From NCBI GenBank assembly GCA_964400725.1, contig CAYNVS010000029.1:1-41061 (forward strand): DNA of 41,061 nucleotides. The letters run 5' to 3'. Under the pieces are notes generated by a model that saw only the letters and a list, made by a program, of their open reading frames with translations, had not been told where the DNA came from and did no database searches. The first letter of the stretch is position 1, and the number at the start of each line of letters is the position of its first letter. The position numbers and the translations under genes are program-made. Source of the DNA: CAYNVS01 sp964400725. GTDB taxonomy: Bacteria; Myxococcota_A; SURF-8; CAYNVS01. Positions 8,605 through 17,040 of this stretch are shown here, piece by piece.

Positions 8605-11600
8605 TTATTTTCTGCACCCGCAGGTCCCGCCGTTGCACGCGGCGTCCGCGCCGAAAACCTCTATGCAGTCGAGGTTGGTCATGCACGTCCTAGTGCAGTA
8701 TCCAGCTCTGGGGGGCCAAATGCTGCCGCTGCAAACGACGTCCGAATAATCCGGATAAGCGGATGTACAGGTTCCGTTGAAATAGCAGGCGCTGCTTATC
8801 CACGGACACGACGGAGGCGCGGGCGTTTCGGGCTCAAGCGAACCGCATATGCAATTTCCATTTACGCAGTTGTATCCGTTAGGACATTTCCCGGTCGTCG
8901 AACAGTCGGTCGTGCATTCTTTAATGCTGTCGTGGCCGTAAACGTCCGCGCAGACGGGCAAATCGGACGAGCATTGCGACGACTTGCCGCATACGACGGG
9001 ACAGCTGACGGGCGTTTCGCAAGCGCAGAACCCGTTATTGCAATTCCAAGGAGCCGGACACGGATCGGAGGCAGAACACGCCTTCGTGCAAACGTTCGCT
9101 CCCGCGCTGTCAATCGTCGTCTGGCATAGATTAAGACCGTAGTTGGTGCACTGCGAAACGAAGGAACATTTTGTCAGACCGCATGCGTCTTTAACGTCCG
9201 GAGTCGGATCGCAAACGTCGCCCAACCCGTCTGCGTCTTTATCCGCCTGATCGGTATTGCGGGCGTATTTGCAATTGTCGCAGGCGTCTCCTATCCCCTC
9301 TAGGTCGGTGTCCCACTGCTCCGGATTATAAATATACGGACAGTTGTCTATAGCGTCGGGAACGCTGTCGTTATCGCTGTCGGCCGCCGCCTCGAAATTC
9401 ACCGATAATTTATAGGCCCCGCTGTTCGTTCCGTATCCGTCAACAAAGAAGTAATAATCGCCGGGTTCAAGACTTACGTCCAAGTGCGAAGTTTTTTGGC
9501 TGTAGTCGTCGTTGCAGGCGACTTCGCTGCCTGGGCAGGAGTCCCGCTGCATGTAAAGCAGCGTGTCGTATCCCGAACCCGCCAAATCGACCACTACGCG
9601 CGTCGGTTTAGGCAGATAAAAACGGTAAACAACTTCCGGCGCTCGGTTTGTGTTGCAAGAGCCTTGATAGAAATCCGAGCAGCTTGAGGTGTCTCCCGAA
9701 TCCGTGAAAACTCCAGAATTAACCGGAATGAAATAGGCGTTCGCGCATGTATTATACGGACAACTGGAAGCCTCTTCTTCTTCAGCTTCGGCTTCGGCTT
9801 CTTCATCCATTTCAGGCTCCGGGTCCGGTTCGGGCTCCAATGATTCGTCCTTGTCGATTTCCTCCGCCGCCTCCTCTATTACGTCTTCGTCTTTGTCAAC
9901 CTCTTCAGGCGATTCTTCGACGGCTTCTTCGTCCTTATCTATCTCCTCGACCGCTTCGTCCTTGTCTATCTCTTCTGCCGACTCTTCTTCCAGTTCAATC
10001 TCTTCTGCCGTTTCTTCGTCGCCGTCGGTTACGCCGAAACACTTCGCCATCATATCCTGACACGGAGTCGTATTGATGCAAACAATCTGCGAATCGCTGA
10101 AAAGGCCTTGATCGCACCAATTCTGGCATTGGGCGTAATCGCTCATAAGAGCGCACTCGTCCACAAGGCGTTTGCAACCTATATAGCATTGTTCGACCTG
10201 CTGCTCTTCCTCAAGCTCGGCGTCCGGCTCCTTGTCTGGCTCCGGATCCGGGTCGTCCCTGTCCGGCTCGCCTTCTTCAACGTCCGGCTTATCGGTCTCG
10301 TCAACGTCCAATTCGGGTGATTCTTCGTCGCCGTCCGTTAGTCCGAAGCACTTGGCGAGCATGTCGGGGCAGGCCGCGGTATTCACGCATTCTATTTGCT
10401 CTTGGCTGAAAAGGCCTTGATCGCACCAGCTTGCGCAGGTCGCGTAATCGGACATTATCGCGCATTCGTAAACGGCCCTTTTGCATCCTGCGTAACACTT
10501 ATCGTTCGACTCTTCCTCGGCTTCGGGTTCCGGATCGGCGTCGGGTTCTCTATCGTCGATGTCGGGTATGTCGTTTGACTCAATATCCTGCTCAATATCT
10601 CCGTCGGCGAGGACGTATTCATTGGCGACGGTTAATTTGTAATTCCCGCTACCTAATCCGTCCACGAATATAAAATAGTTGGTAGGATATTGAGTCGGTT
10701 CAAGCACGGTCGTTAGTTTGGCGGTTCCGGCTCCGCTTCCCTGAACGCAGGCTATCTCCTCGCCGGCGCAAACCTGCTTGCGCAAAAATAAAACCGGAGT
10801 AAACGACCCGTCGGAGCTCGTCAGCGTAATGGTGAGTTTGGTCGTGTCGTAAATATGAAAGTTGTAAACCGCGTCGCGTCCGGGAGAAAGCGAGCAGCCG
10901 GACGAATAATCGTTGGCGCATCCGGTCGTCGTTCCCGTGAACGAAGTGGAATAGCCCGCGCCCGGCAGATAGAAATAATTCGACACGCCGCACGTATCGT
11001 TATTGCATGCGGGTAAATCCTGCTCTATTTCCGCCTCAGTCTCGTCTCCGTCGGCAACATCTACGCCCGTCCCGTTCACTCCGCACGTTAGAACGCCGAC
11101 GCTTGTAATTACTTGCATCTCGTCGATGTAAATTCCGCCGCGGTACGGCGCAAATACAACGGTAAGGCTGTACCTTACTCCCGGATAAAGCCCTACGCCG
11201 TCGGCCGGAATTTGGTTCTCGATGTAAAAGACGTTGGTTCCCATGCTAAAGTTCACGCCGTAAAGCATTCCCATTGCGGTTCCATAATTGATAACGTCTA
11301 TTACCCCGGAGGTAGAAGAGCCGGAAGTCGCTTTTAAATAAAGCGGGCAGGAGCCTGACAGCCGAATGTCCGCGTAAGTTTCTATTTCGTCTTTATCCTG
11401 CTCCGCTTCGTCGCCGTCCGGCAGGTTGTAGCCCATGCCGTTGACCTGACACGTCAACCTTCCGCTGCTGGTCGTTATCATCAGCGTACCGCTTACGCTG
11501 CCGGCCGCGGCGGGCTTGAACATAACGGTAACCGAGCCGGAACCGCCCGGCCAAATGGACTGAGGAAACGGACTTGTAACGGTAAAAACGCCGGTTGAAT

Positions 11601-14307
11601 TTAAGACCATTGCTGAACTAATCGTACCGTAGTCCCCGCCCACGTTGACGACCGCGACTTCCGCCGTAGCGCCGGAGCCGACGTAGGAATAAATATAAAT
11701 CGGACATTGAGTCGCAAGCTCGAAAACGGCGGGGTTTGTCGCCTCTTCTTCTTCCAAATCTCCGTCGGCGTAAGCGCAGCTTTGCAAGTTATTGCAAGCG
11801 GTATTGACGACGCATTGAGCTACCGCTTCGCCGAAATCTCCGTTGGCGCACCCTTGCAGACATTCGTCGTAAGTGGCGTATGGCAAGGCCGAGCCGCCGA
11901 TGAGGCCGCAGTCCTGAAGTTTACGGCACGCGGGCGCGCAGTAATAAGGCAGAGCCTCGTCTAGGTCGATTTCGTCTCCGTCGGCTCCGCCGCCTAAATT
12001 CCTAACCGTCAGCGTGTAAGAGCCGCCGGCAGCTCCTCTTCCATCGACAACGATGAAATAAGTAGTCGCGCCCGAAGCGCTCAGATATGCGGAAATTCGA
12101 GCGTTTGTAGTAGTAGATGAATAATTATCATTGCAGGCCACTTCGGTTCCGGGACAGGAGTCTTTGTAAATCGACAGCACCGGGTTCATAGTTGTGCTGG
12201 ACGACTCAAGCGTAATCTGAACGTTGGTTCCTTGGTAAATTCGGAAATAGTAAATAGCGTCGGGCCCTCTGGCGTTGGCGCAAGACGCGGAGTAGTCGTT
12301 AGAACAGGAAGTTGTGCCGCCGGAAATAACGTACGAAGAGTTTACAGCCGGAAATGTTATATACTGCGCTGAACTGCAAACGTCGTTAGAGCAAAGGGGC
12401 GTTTCCGGTTCGGCTTCGTCCTCGTCCGCGGGATTAAGGCAGTTGGCAATTATAGAGTCGCAAGGCGTCGCCATAACGCAGTCGATTTGAGCCTGCGAGG
12501 CGTTGACGCACAGGTTCATGCACTCGGAGTATGAAGCTATGCCGCAGTTTTGTATTCTCATGCAAGCGTCATAGCAGGTGTTGACGTGAGGTTCTTCGTC
12601 GAAATCAACCCTGTCGTCCGCATCGACTTCGTCGCCGTCCGGCTGATTATAAGCCGTTCCTACGATTTCGCATCTGGTTGTTCCGTTTACCGTATTGACG
12701 ATTAGAGTATTGGCGAACGAGCCTGAAGACGACGGGCGGAAGGCCACGGTAATAGTGTAAGTGGCGGAAGGATATACCGTTCCGGGGAGAGAGGATAAAA
12801 TTGAGAAATACGAGTTGGGCGAGCTGAACGAAGCTGAGTAAATCTGTCCCGGAGCGTCGCCGTAGTTGACGATTAACCCCTGAGCGCGTCCTTCCTGACC
12901 AACGTAAGCCTCAATCCGCAACGGGCATTCGTTGACCATTACAAGGTTCGGCGACGGCTCGTAATCGTCGGCTTTGTCTAAGTCGAAGGATTCGTCAATG
13001 TCCCGCTCTTCGTCCGGCGAGGCGTATGCGGTTCCGTTCAATTCGCATTGGTACGTCCCGTTGACGGTATTTATCGTGAGCATATCGTAGAAAATTCCCT
13101 CTCTGAGAGGTTTGAACGCTACGGTGATGGTGTAAGTCGCCGTCGGAGAAACCGCGCCCGGCATAGGCGAAAGAACTCTGAAATAACCGTTCGGATAGCT
13201 GAAAGTCGCGGAGTAAATCTGCCCTATGGCGTCGCCGAAGTTTACCACCAACGCCTGAGCGTATCCTTCCTGTCCGACGTTGGCGTTTACGTACATGGGG
13301 CATTCGCTGACCAAACGCAGGTCTGGTCCGTGTTCTATATATTCGTAATCAAAATCGTAGTCGATTTTGTCGTCGAAGTCGTTTTTGTCGAAATCCCAGT
13401 CGATAAATTCGTAATCAATTTTATCTACGTCGAAATCTACGTCCGGATTATCGCCGTTTATACACTGATTGACCAAAGCGACGCATGAATATTGGGCGGC
13501 TACGCAGTTTTTAAATTCGTCTCCCCATGCGGAACAATTGTAAACGCAGTGTTCGACCGTGTTGCCGAACGGGCCGTTATAATAAATGAAACCGCATTCT
13601 GAAAGTCTGTCGCAAACGACCGAGCATTGACCGTCGTCAACGTCCGGATCGTCTATTTCGTTATCTTTATCGAAGTCGCCGTCAGAGGGATCGAATATCG
13701 TATAATAAATCGTCTTATAATCGTCGTAGCCCAGCGAGCTCAAACTATCTTTTACGTAAGCGCGTACGACGTATTCTCCCGGCTCCGTCGGCGTCCATTG
13801 CAAAACGCTTCCCACATCTCCGAAATTGGTTTTTAGAACTAGCGGAAGACGACCAAGATACTCAATTTCATAGCTGTATAAAATTTCGTTTTTGCCGACC
13901 GCGTAAACAAAAAAGTTAATAGTCGTCCCGACTGGCTGCGGGCTCTCCGGCCTCGCCTCGAACGCCAGAAGGACGGCCATATTTTGACTTTCGTCTCCGA
14001 ATTCGTAATCCGGCAGCTCAAAGTCGGGCCATTCAACCAGTTCGGGATTAATTTCAAAATCCGCGGGTTCGCCGTCGAACTCTTCCACGTCCCCGTCTTC
14101 CTCGAAGTCGTATAATATTTTTTTATGACACCCGAAATCGTCGCCGCAGTAACATAACTCGTTTATGCGGCAGTCCTTTTGGCATTCAATATCGAGGAAG
14201 CATTCTCCGTTGACGGTTACCTGAGGACGACTGCAACCGGACGCGGCGCCAGCTAAAAAAATCAACGCCGCGATAACCCTGATAGTGATCGGAATAAAGC
14301 GCTTCAT
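8605..14307 (-). CDS. Giant mosaic acidic Cys-rich lipoprotein
   Basis: I use the ATG at 14307 (GAGG upstream), giving 1,900 residues; an in-frame TTG five codons earlier lacks a Shine-Dalgarno. A lipobox (AASGC) follows the signal peptide. Approximate order: Cys-knot-like N-terminus (25-60), acidic linker, Ig-like module (105-200), Cys-rich block 1 (226-284), Asp-rich linker, ASH modules 1 and 2 (329-424, 452-552), Cys block 2 (576-626), pre-peptidase-C-like domain 1 (636-770), Cys block 3, ASH 3 and 4 (859-1080), PPC-like 2 (1099-1232), Cys blocks 4 and 5 (1267-1427), Glu/Asp linker with DKDE repeats, PPC-like 3 (1512-1639), TSP3-like calcium repeats (1642-1707) and three EB-like Cys-rich units at the end. 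It must be exported and is probably calcium-binding and outer-membrane anchored. No enzyme motif is seen; adhesin or structural role is inferred. Confidence 0.85.
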   Translation of the reverse strand: MKRFIPITIRVIAALIFLAGAASGCSRPQVTVNGECFLDIECQKDCRINELCYCGDDFGCHKKILYDFEEDGDVEEFDGEPADFEINPELVEWPDFELPDYEFGDESQNMAVLLAFEARPESPQPVGTTINFFVYAVGKNEILYSYEIEYLGRLPLVLKTNFGDVGSVLQWTPTEPGEYVVRAYVKDSLSSLGYDDYKTIYYTIFDPSDGDFDKDNEIDDPDVDDGQCSVVCDRLSECGFIYYNGPFGNTVEHCVYNCSAWGDEFKNCVAAQYSCVALVNQCINGDNPDVDFDVDKIDYEFIDWDFDKNDFDDKIDYDFDYEYIEHGPDLRLVSECPMYVNANVGQEGYAQALVVNFGDAIGQIYSATFSYPNGYFRVLSPMPGAVSPTATYTITVAFKPLREGIFYDMLTINTVNGTYQCELNGTAYASPDEERDIDESFDLDKADDYEPSPNLVMVNECPLRIEAYVGQEGRAQGLIVNYGDAPGQIYSASFSSPNSYFSILSSLPGTVYPSATYTITVAFRPSSSGSFANTLIVNTVNGTTRCEIVGTAYNQPDGDEVDADDRVDFDEEPHVNTCYDACMRIQNCGIASYSECMNLCVNASQAQIDCVMATPCDSIIANCLNPADEDEAEPETPLCSNDVCSSAQYITFPAVNSSYVISGGTTSCSNDYSASCANARGPDAIYYFRIYQGTNVQITLESSSTTMNPVLSIYKDSCPGTEVACNDNYSSTTTNARISAYLSASGATTYFIVVDGRGAAGGSYTLTVRNLGGGADGDEIDLDEALPYYCAPACRKLQDCGLIGGSALPYATYDECLQGCANGDFGEAVAQCVVNTACNNLQSCAYADGDLEEEEATNPAVFELATQCPIYIYSYVGSGATAEVAVVNVGGDYGTISSAMVLNSTGVFTVTSPFPQSIWPGGSGSVTVMFKPAAAGSVSGTLMITTSSGRLTCQVNGMGYNLPDGDEAEQDKDEIETYADIRLSGSCPLYLKATSGSSTSGVIDVINYGTAMGMLYGVNFSMGTNVFYIENQIPADGVGLYPGVRYSLTVVFAPYRGGIYIDEMQVITSVGVLTCGVNGTGVDVADGDETEAEIEQDLPACNNDTCGVSNYFYLPGAGYSTSFTGTTTGCANDYSSGCSLSPGRDAVYNFHIYDTTKLTITLTSSDGSFTPVLFLRKQVCAGEEIACVQGSGAGTAKLTTVLEPTQYPTNYFIFVDGLGSGNYKLTVANEYVLADGDIEQDIESNDIPDIDDREPDADPEPEAEEESNDKCYAGCKRAVYECAIMSDYATCASWCDQGLFSQEQIECVNTAACPDMLAKCFGLTDGDEESPELDVDETDKPDVEEGEPDRDDPDPEPDKEPDAELEEEQQVEQCYIGCKRLVDECALMSDYAQCQNWCDQGLFSDSQIVCINTTPCQDMMAKCFGVTDGDEETAEEIELEEESAEEIDKDEAVEEIDKDEEAVEESPEEVDKDEDVIEEAAEEIDKDESLEPEPDPEPEMDEEAEAEAEEEEASSCPYNTCANAYFIPVNSGVFTDSGDTSSCSDFYQGSCNTNRAPEVVYRFYLPKPTRVVVDLAGSGYDTLLYMQRDSCPGSEVACNDDYSQKTSHLDVSLEPGDYYFFVDGYGTNSGAYKLSVNFEAAADSDNDSVPDAIDNCPYIYNPEQWDTDLEGIGDACDNCKYARNTDQADKDADGLGDVCDPTPDVKDACGLTKCSFVSQCTNYGLNLCQTTIDSAGANVCTKACSASDPCPAPWNCNNGFCACETPVSCPVVCGKSSQCSSDLPVCADVYGHDSIKECTTDCSTTGKCPNGYNCVNGNCICGSLEPETPAPPSCPWISSACYFNGTCTSAYPDYSDVVCSGSIWPPRAGYCTRTCMTNLDCIEVFGADAACNGGTCGCRK
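9842..9985 (-). repeat. Acidic codon repeat encoding DKDE/EEIDKDE units
   Basis: Within the giant lipoprotein gene, four copies of a GACAAGGACGA-like unit encode (E/V)(E/V)xDKDE separated by Glu/Ala-rich spacers. The bases outside the core vary, so the array is not a recent perfect expansion. It forms a flexible, strongly negative linker between Cys block 5 and the third PPC-like domain. Confidence 0.6.
10023..10505 (-). repeat. Duplicated Cys-rich module (blocks 4 and 5)
   Basis: Two copies, about 10025-10195 and 10335-10505, encode near-identical 55-residue modules (C-x3-C-KR, MSDYA, WCDQGLFS, CINT/CVNT, AKCFG-x-TDGDEE). They share an identical DNA core of over 20 bases around the WCDQGLFS codons. 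This indicates a relatively recent internal duplication; the other Cys blocks in the protein are much more diverged. Confidence 0.65.
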
Positions 14308-14345
14308 TGCAAACCTCGCCAAATAGAAATCCCGGTTACTTCAGC

Positions 14346-14371
14346 AAGGCGTACAAGCGGCGATACGCCTT
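14346..14371. other. Stem-loop in the 5' leader of the giant lipoprotein gene
   Basis: AAGGCGTA (14346-14353) pairs perfectly with TACGCCTT (14364-14371) around a 10-base loop. It sits between the candidate terminator and the ribosome binding site of the giant lipoprotein gene, so it could stabilise or control that leader. There is no T-run after it on the minus strand. Confidence 0.4.
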
Positions 14372-14378
14372 ATGCGAA

Positions 14379-14405
14379 ACAAACGGCTTCTCTTCAGCCG
14401 TTTGT
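14379..14405 (-). terminator. Candidate intrinsic terminator/attenuator after small lipoprotein gene
   Basis: A perfect 10-bp stem, ACAAACGGCT / AGCCGTTTGT with a 7-base loop, spans the stop codon of the small lipoprotein gene. On the minus strand it is followed by TTCGC, a weak T-tract, so it may be a partial terminator or attenuator that lowers expression of the giant gene downstream. Confidence 0.4.
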
Positions 14406-14822
14406 CTCCGTCTGCGCAACGTCTCCCGCGTCCGTCTCTAACGACGCCTCTTCGCCGGCGTCGTCAGTCTCCGCCTCGTATGCGAAATCGCCGTCCGACG
14501 CTTTGGGCGAAATTAACCTTTGAATAACGCACTTGCCGCTTTGCGAGCAAAAACAAGCGAACTCCGCCGGACAACCTTCCTCGCACTGAGCGTTCGAAGA
14601 GCAGCTTCCGTAGAGAGCCGCGGACGAACCTTTAATCTTGCATCGGTAATCGTCTGCGCAGTAACACATTACGCCTCCGGGGCATTGCGACGCGCACTCG
14701 TCGTCAACAAAACACCATCCGTCCACGTTTATGGTCGGCGTGGAACAAGAAAAAGAGACCGTAAATATAAGCGCCGCCATCGCTAACGGCGCAAGCAATT
14801 TCAAAAAAGTTTTTTTGTTCAT
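14394..14822 (-). CDS. Small Cys-rich lipoprotein
   Basis: The ATG at 14822 is chosen over a TTG two codons earlier because AGG lies at the right distance. The 142-residue product has a lipoprotein signal (lipobox SFSC, Cys about 26), two tandem Cys-rich units of about 30 residues (CFVDDECASQCP...CYC and CSSNAQCEEGCP...CFC) and an acidic tail starting with SDGDF. The residues after the lipid Cys (STPTINVDGWCFVDDEC) closely match the start of the giant lipoprotein (SRPQVTVNGECFLDIEC), so the two genes share an ancestral N-terminal module. It precedes the giant gene by 86 bp. Function unknown; outer-membrane surface location inferred. Confidence 0.8.
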   Translation of the reverse strand: MNKKTFLKLLAPLAMAALIFTVSFSCSTPTINVDGWCFVDDECASQCPGGVMCYCADDYRCKIKGSSAALYGSCSSNAQCEEGCPAEFACFCSQSGKCVIQRLISPKASDGDFAYEAETDDAGEEASLETDAGDVAQTETNG

Positions 14823-14857
14823 AGTCAACCTGATGATTTAAATAGTACTCCAAACAC

Positions 14858-14879
14858 ATAATACCTTTTAATAAGGTAT
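14858..14879 (-). promoter_or_regulatory. Candidate promoter -10 with overlapping inverted repeat
   Basis: On the minus strand TATTAT (14863-14858) is a good -10, preceded at 18 bp by TTAATA as a weak -35. A perfect inverted repeat ATACCTT-N5-AAGGTAT (14861-14879) fills the spacer and touches the -10, as a repressor operator would. It lies 36 bp upstream of the small lipoprotein ATG. Seen only as pattern; no regulator is identified. Confidence 0.35.
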
Positions 14880-14998
14880 CTTATTAACTTTTGCAGGTCA
14901 ACGATTAAATGATAATTTTTTATATTGTTAGCAAAATTAATCGTCGTCCATCGATTCTCGATTTATCTCCCCGTTTGCCCGCGACCGACAAACTTTAT

Positions 14999-16459
14999 TT
15001 ATAAGCGGCCGGTTATTTTTTGGTACAATGCGGCGTATTTTTGGCTTTGACGGCTCCAAGAAAAATCCTTTTTCATGCCTAATTTCTGCATCTGTAAAAA
15101 TCCTTCGGGATTGCTCAGCCTATAAGCCGCGGCTTCGCGGATAGAGTCGGACATGCTTTTGCCGTCGTACCGCTCAAACAGCCAGCCGGTTCCTTCGTCT
15201 TCAAGATAATGCTTATTGACGATCGTGTTTTTCAACCCGCCGACGTTGTGCGCAATCACGGGCGTTCCATAGTTTAGCGCCTGCATCTGCACCAAACCGC
15301 ACGGCTCGAACCGGCTCGGCATCAGCATAAAGTCGGATCCAGCCGTTATTAGACGGCTCAGTTCCTCGGAGAACTTATGGTAAAACGCAATTCTTCCTGG
15401 ATTTCGCGCCGCCGCGGCGCGCATGTTGTCGATGTTATATTCGCCTCCCGCCAAATAAACGTAAACGGCGTCTATTTCCAACATACGTTCAATCGTCCAA
15501 GGGTCGTTCAGCAGGCCGAACCCTTTCTGGTCGTCAAGCCTTCCCACAAAACCGACGACGGCGGTCTTTTCGCCCAACCGCAGCCCCATCCGCTTAGCTA
15601 GTTCGTCGCGGCACAAACGCTTGCCGAACATGTCCGATTCGTCGTATCCGCAGGGAAGAAATTTGTCGAAGCGCGGGTTCCACGCCTTTTCGTCAATGCC
15701 GTTTAGTATGCCCGACAGTTTGGGTTTGTGATAAAGCAGAACCGAATCCAGCAGTTCTCCCTGTCCCTGTTCGAGAATTTCTTCCGCGTACGCGGGGCTT
15801 ACAGTGTTTACCGCGTCGGCGTAAACTATTCCGCCCTTCAGAAAGTTCAAATTTCCGTAATGATGCAGATTTTCGACCTTGTAAACTTCGTCCGGCAGGT
15901 CAAGCATCCATTTATCGTTGAACCAGAAATTGCCTTGATAGCGCAAATTATGAATCGTCAAAACCGCTTTAGTATCTATCAGACGCCCCTTCTTGTTGGC
16001 GTCGGCCTTTAAATAAACCGGAACCAAAGCGGTCTGCCAATCATTGGCGTGCAAAACGTCGGGACTAATTTCTTCGGCAAGCGTCATCGTCGCTTTACAC
16101 AAAGCCGCGAAACGTTCGGACGAGTCCCAATAAGCGTCTTTGCAACCTCTAGGAACGTAAAGCTCCTCGCGGTCGTAATACTGCGGAATATCAACGAACC
16201 ATACAGTTACGCCCGATTCTTCCTTCAGGGTATAAAATCTCGCTTCGACGACTTTGCCTCCTAAAAAAATTTTTACGGGCATCCGATTTTTTTCGACTTG
16301 CGAGCCCCATTTTTGCGCCGTCGCCCTATAATAAGGCATTATCACGTGAACCTCCGTCCCGCGCTTTGCGAGAGCCGCCGGAAGACTGCCGGCAACCGCT
16401 CCAAGCCCTCCCGTCGAGGCGTACGGGGTCATTTCGCTGGTCGCAAATAGAACTTTCAT
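14999..16459 (-). CDS. glgA: Glycogen synthase (ADP-glucose), GT5
   Basis: The enzyme transfers glucose from ADP-glucose to the growing alpha-1,4-glucan in the cytoplasm. The 486-residue length is typical. The N-terminal motif reads STGGLGAVAGSLP (residues about 15-27), the counterpart of the nucleotide-binding KTGGL with Ser replacing Lys. DVLHANDWQTALVP is the conserved starch-synthase segment, and near the C-terminus MLMPSRFEPCGLVQMQALNYGTPVIAHNVGGL carries the conserved GT-B E-x7-E-type signature. No other glycogen gene is adjacent. It is transcribed away from the dcw cluster, from the same AT-rich intergenic region, so its control may be linked to that region. The Lys-to-Ser change in the first motif is a departure from bacterial GlgA, also seen in some plant-type enzymes, and is worth noting. 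Confidence 0.85.
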   Translation of the reverse strand: MKVLFATSEMTPYASTGGLGAVAGSLPAALAKRGTEVHVIMPYYRATAQKWGSQVEKNRMPVKIFLGGKVVEARFYTLKEESGVTVWFVDIPQYYDREELYVPRGCKDAYWDSSERFAALCKATMTLAEEISPDVLHANDWQTALVPVYLKADANKKGRLIDTKAVLTIHNLRYQGNFWFNDKWMLDLPDEVYKVENLHHYGNLNFLKGGIVYADAVNTVSPAYAEEILEQGQGELLDSVLLYHKPKLSGILNGIDEKAWNPRFDKFLPCGYDESDMFGKRLCRDELAKRMGLRLGEKTAVVGFVGRLDDQKGFGLLNDPWTIERMLEIDAVYVYLAGGEYNIDNMRAAAARNPGRIAFYHKFSEELSRLITAGSDFMLMPSRFEPCGLVQMQALNYGTPVIAHNVGGLKNTIVNKHYLEDEGTGWLFERYDGKSMSDSIREAAAYRLSNPEGFLQMQKLGMKKDFSWSRQSQKYAALYQKITGRL

Positions 16460-16717
16460 GTTAAAGCTTTCTCTTAATTGTTAAAAAATACGGGCGTTTT
16501 TTTCCGCCGACGCAATTAGTTAATCTTATCATAGACCGCCGTCAAATAAAACGCCGAGTTGAATTTAAAAAACGCGGGCTCGGCTTTAGGGTTCCGCCCC
16601 CCGACATAAGCCGCGCTTTGCATGATATAAAAAACCTATAACTTGATATTTGTCGGAACGATATTCGCGCTTATTTCTAACCCTTTAAGAAAATTGAATT
16701 AATTTATATCCAATGAC

Positions 16718-16746
16718 TTGACAATCCGTGGATTTCGTAATATGAA
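16718..16746 (+). promoter_or_regulatory. Sigma-70-like promoter candidate upstream of dcw cluster
   Basis: TTGACA (16718-16723) and TATGAA (16741-16746) are separated by 17 bp. The -35 is a perfect match and the -10 matches four of six bases. It would start a transcript about 430 bases before mraZ, so it implies a long leader or a separate short RNA. Confidence 0.4.
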
Positions 16747-16900
16747 TAATAAAAGAGATTATTTTTATATAAATTTAATACAAATTATATAATTTTAATA
16801 TTATTTTATACTATTATTATCTTTTATTTTGTTTTATTATTTTTTTGGCTCGTTCCGTAACACATTGTAAAGTTTTAGAAATTTCGTTAAAAAAAAAAAT

Positions 16901-16937
16901 CACAACTAGTAGAACTTTTGTTCTACTTTAATTGTGG
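16901..16937. repeat. Inverted repeat / two-step stem-loop upstream of mraZ
   Basis: AGTAGAAC (16908-16915) pairs with GTTCTACT (16920-16927) around a TTTT loop. Outside a small internal loop, CACAA (16901-16905) can pair with TTGTG (16932-16936). An A-run of ten lies just before it. It could be an operator or an RNA hairpin in the mraZ leader. Confidence 0.5.
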
Positions 16938-16998
16938 AATACATTTATAAGCGCTTAATTTTATTCAGGTTCGGCGGCGTATGATTAAATTTATTCTG

Positions 16999-17040
16999 CC
17001 TATTGCAAATTAAGGTTTGATGGGTTACATTCGCAATAGG
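16999..17040. repeat. Inverted repeat CCTATTGC-N26-GCAATAGG
   Basis: The two 8-base arms (16999-17006 and 17033-17040) are perfectly complementary and separated by 26 bases, close to two and a half helical turns from start to start plus spacer. The position 145 bp upstream of mraZ fits a regulator binding site better than a terminator. Confidence 0.4.

Noticed and set aside
9842..9985. CRISPR-like or intergenic repeat array
   Set aside because: The repeats keep codon phase, vary at silent sites and encode an acidic linker.
9747..10673. Several plus-strand open frames rich in Leu/Arg/Pro or Ser
   Set aside because: They lie opposite the Glu/Asp repeats of the giant lipoprotein, and their composition is what the complement of those codons must give.
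16737..16860. Replication origin in the AT-rich block
   Set aside because: No cluster of DnaA boxes and no dnaA, dnaN or parAB nearby; AT-richness alone is not enough.
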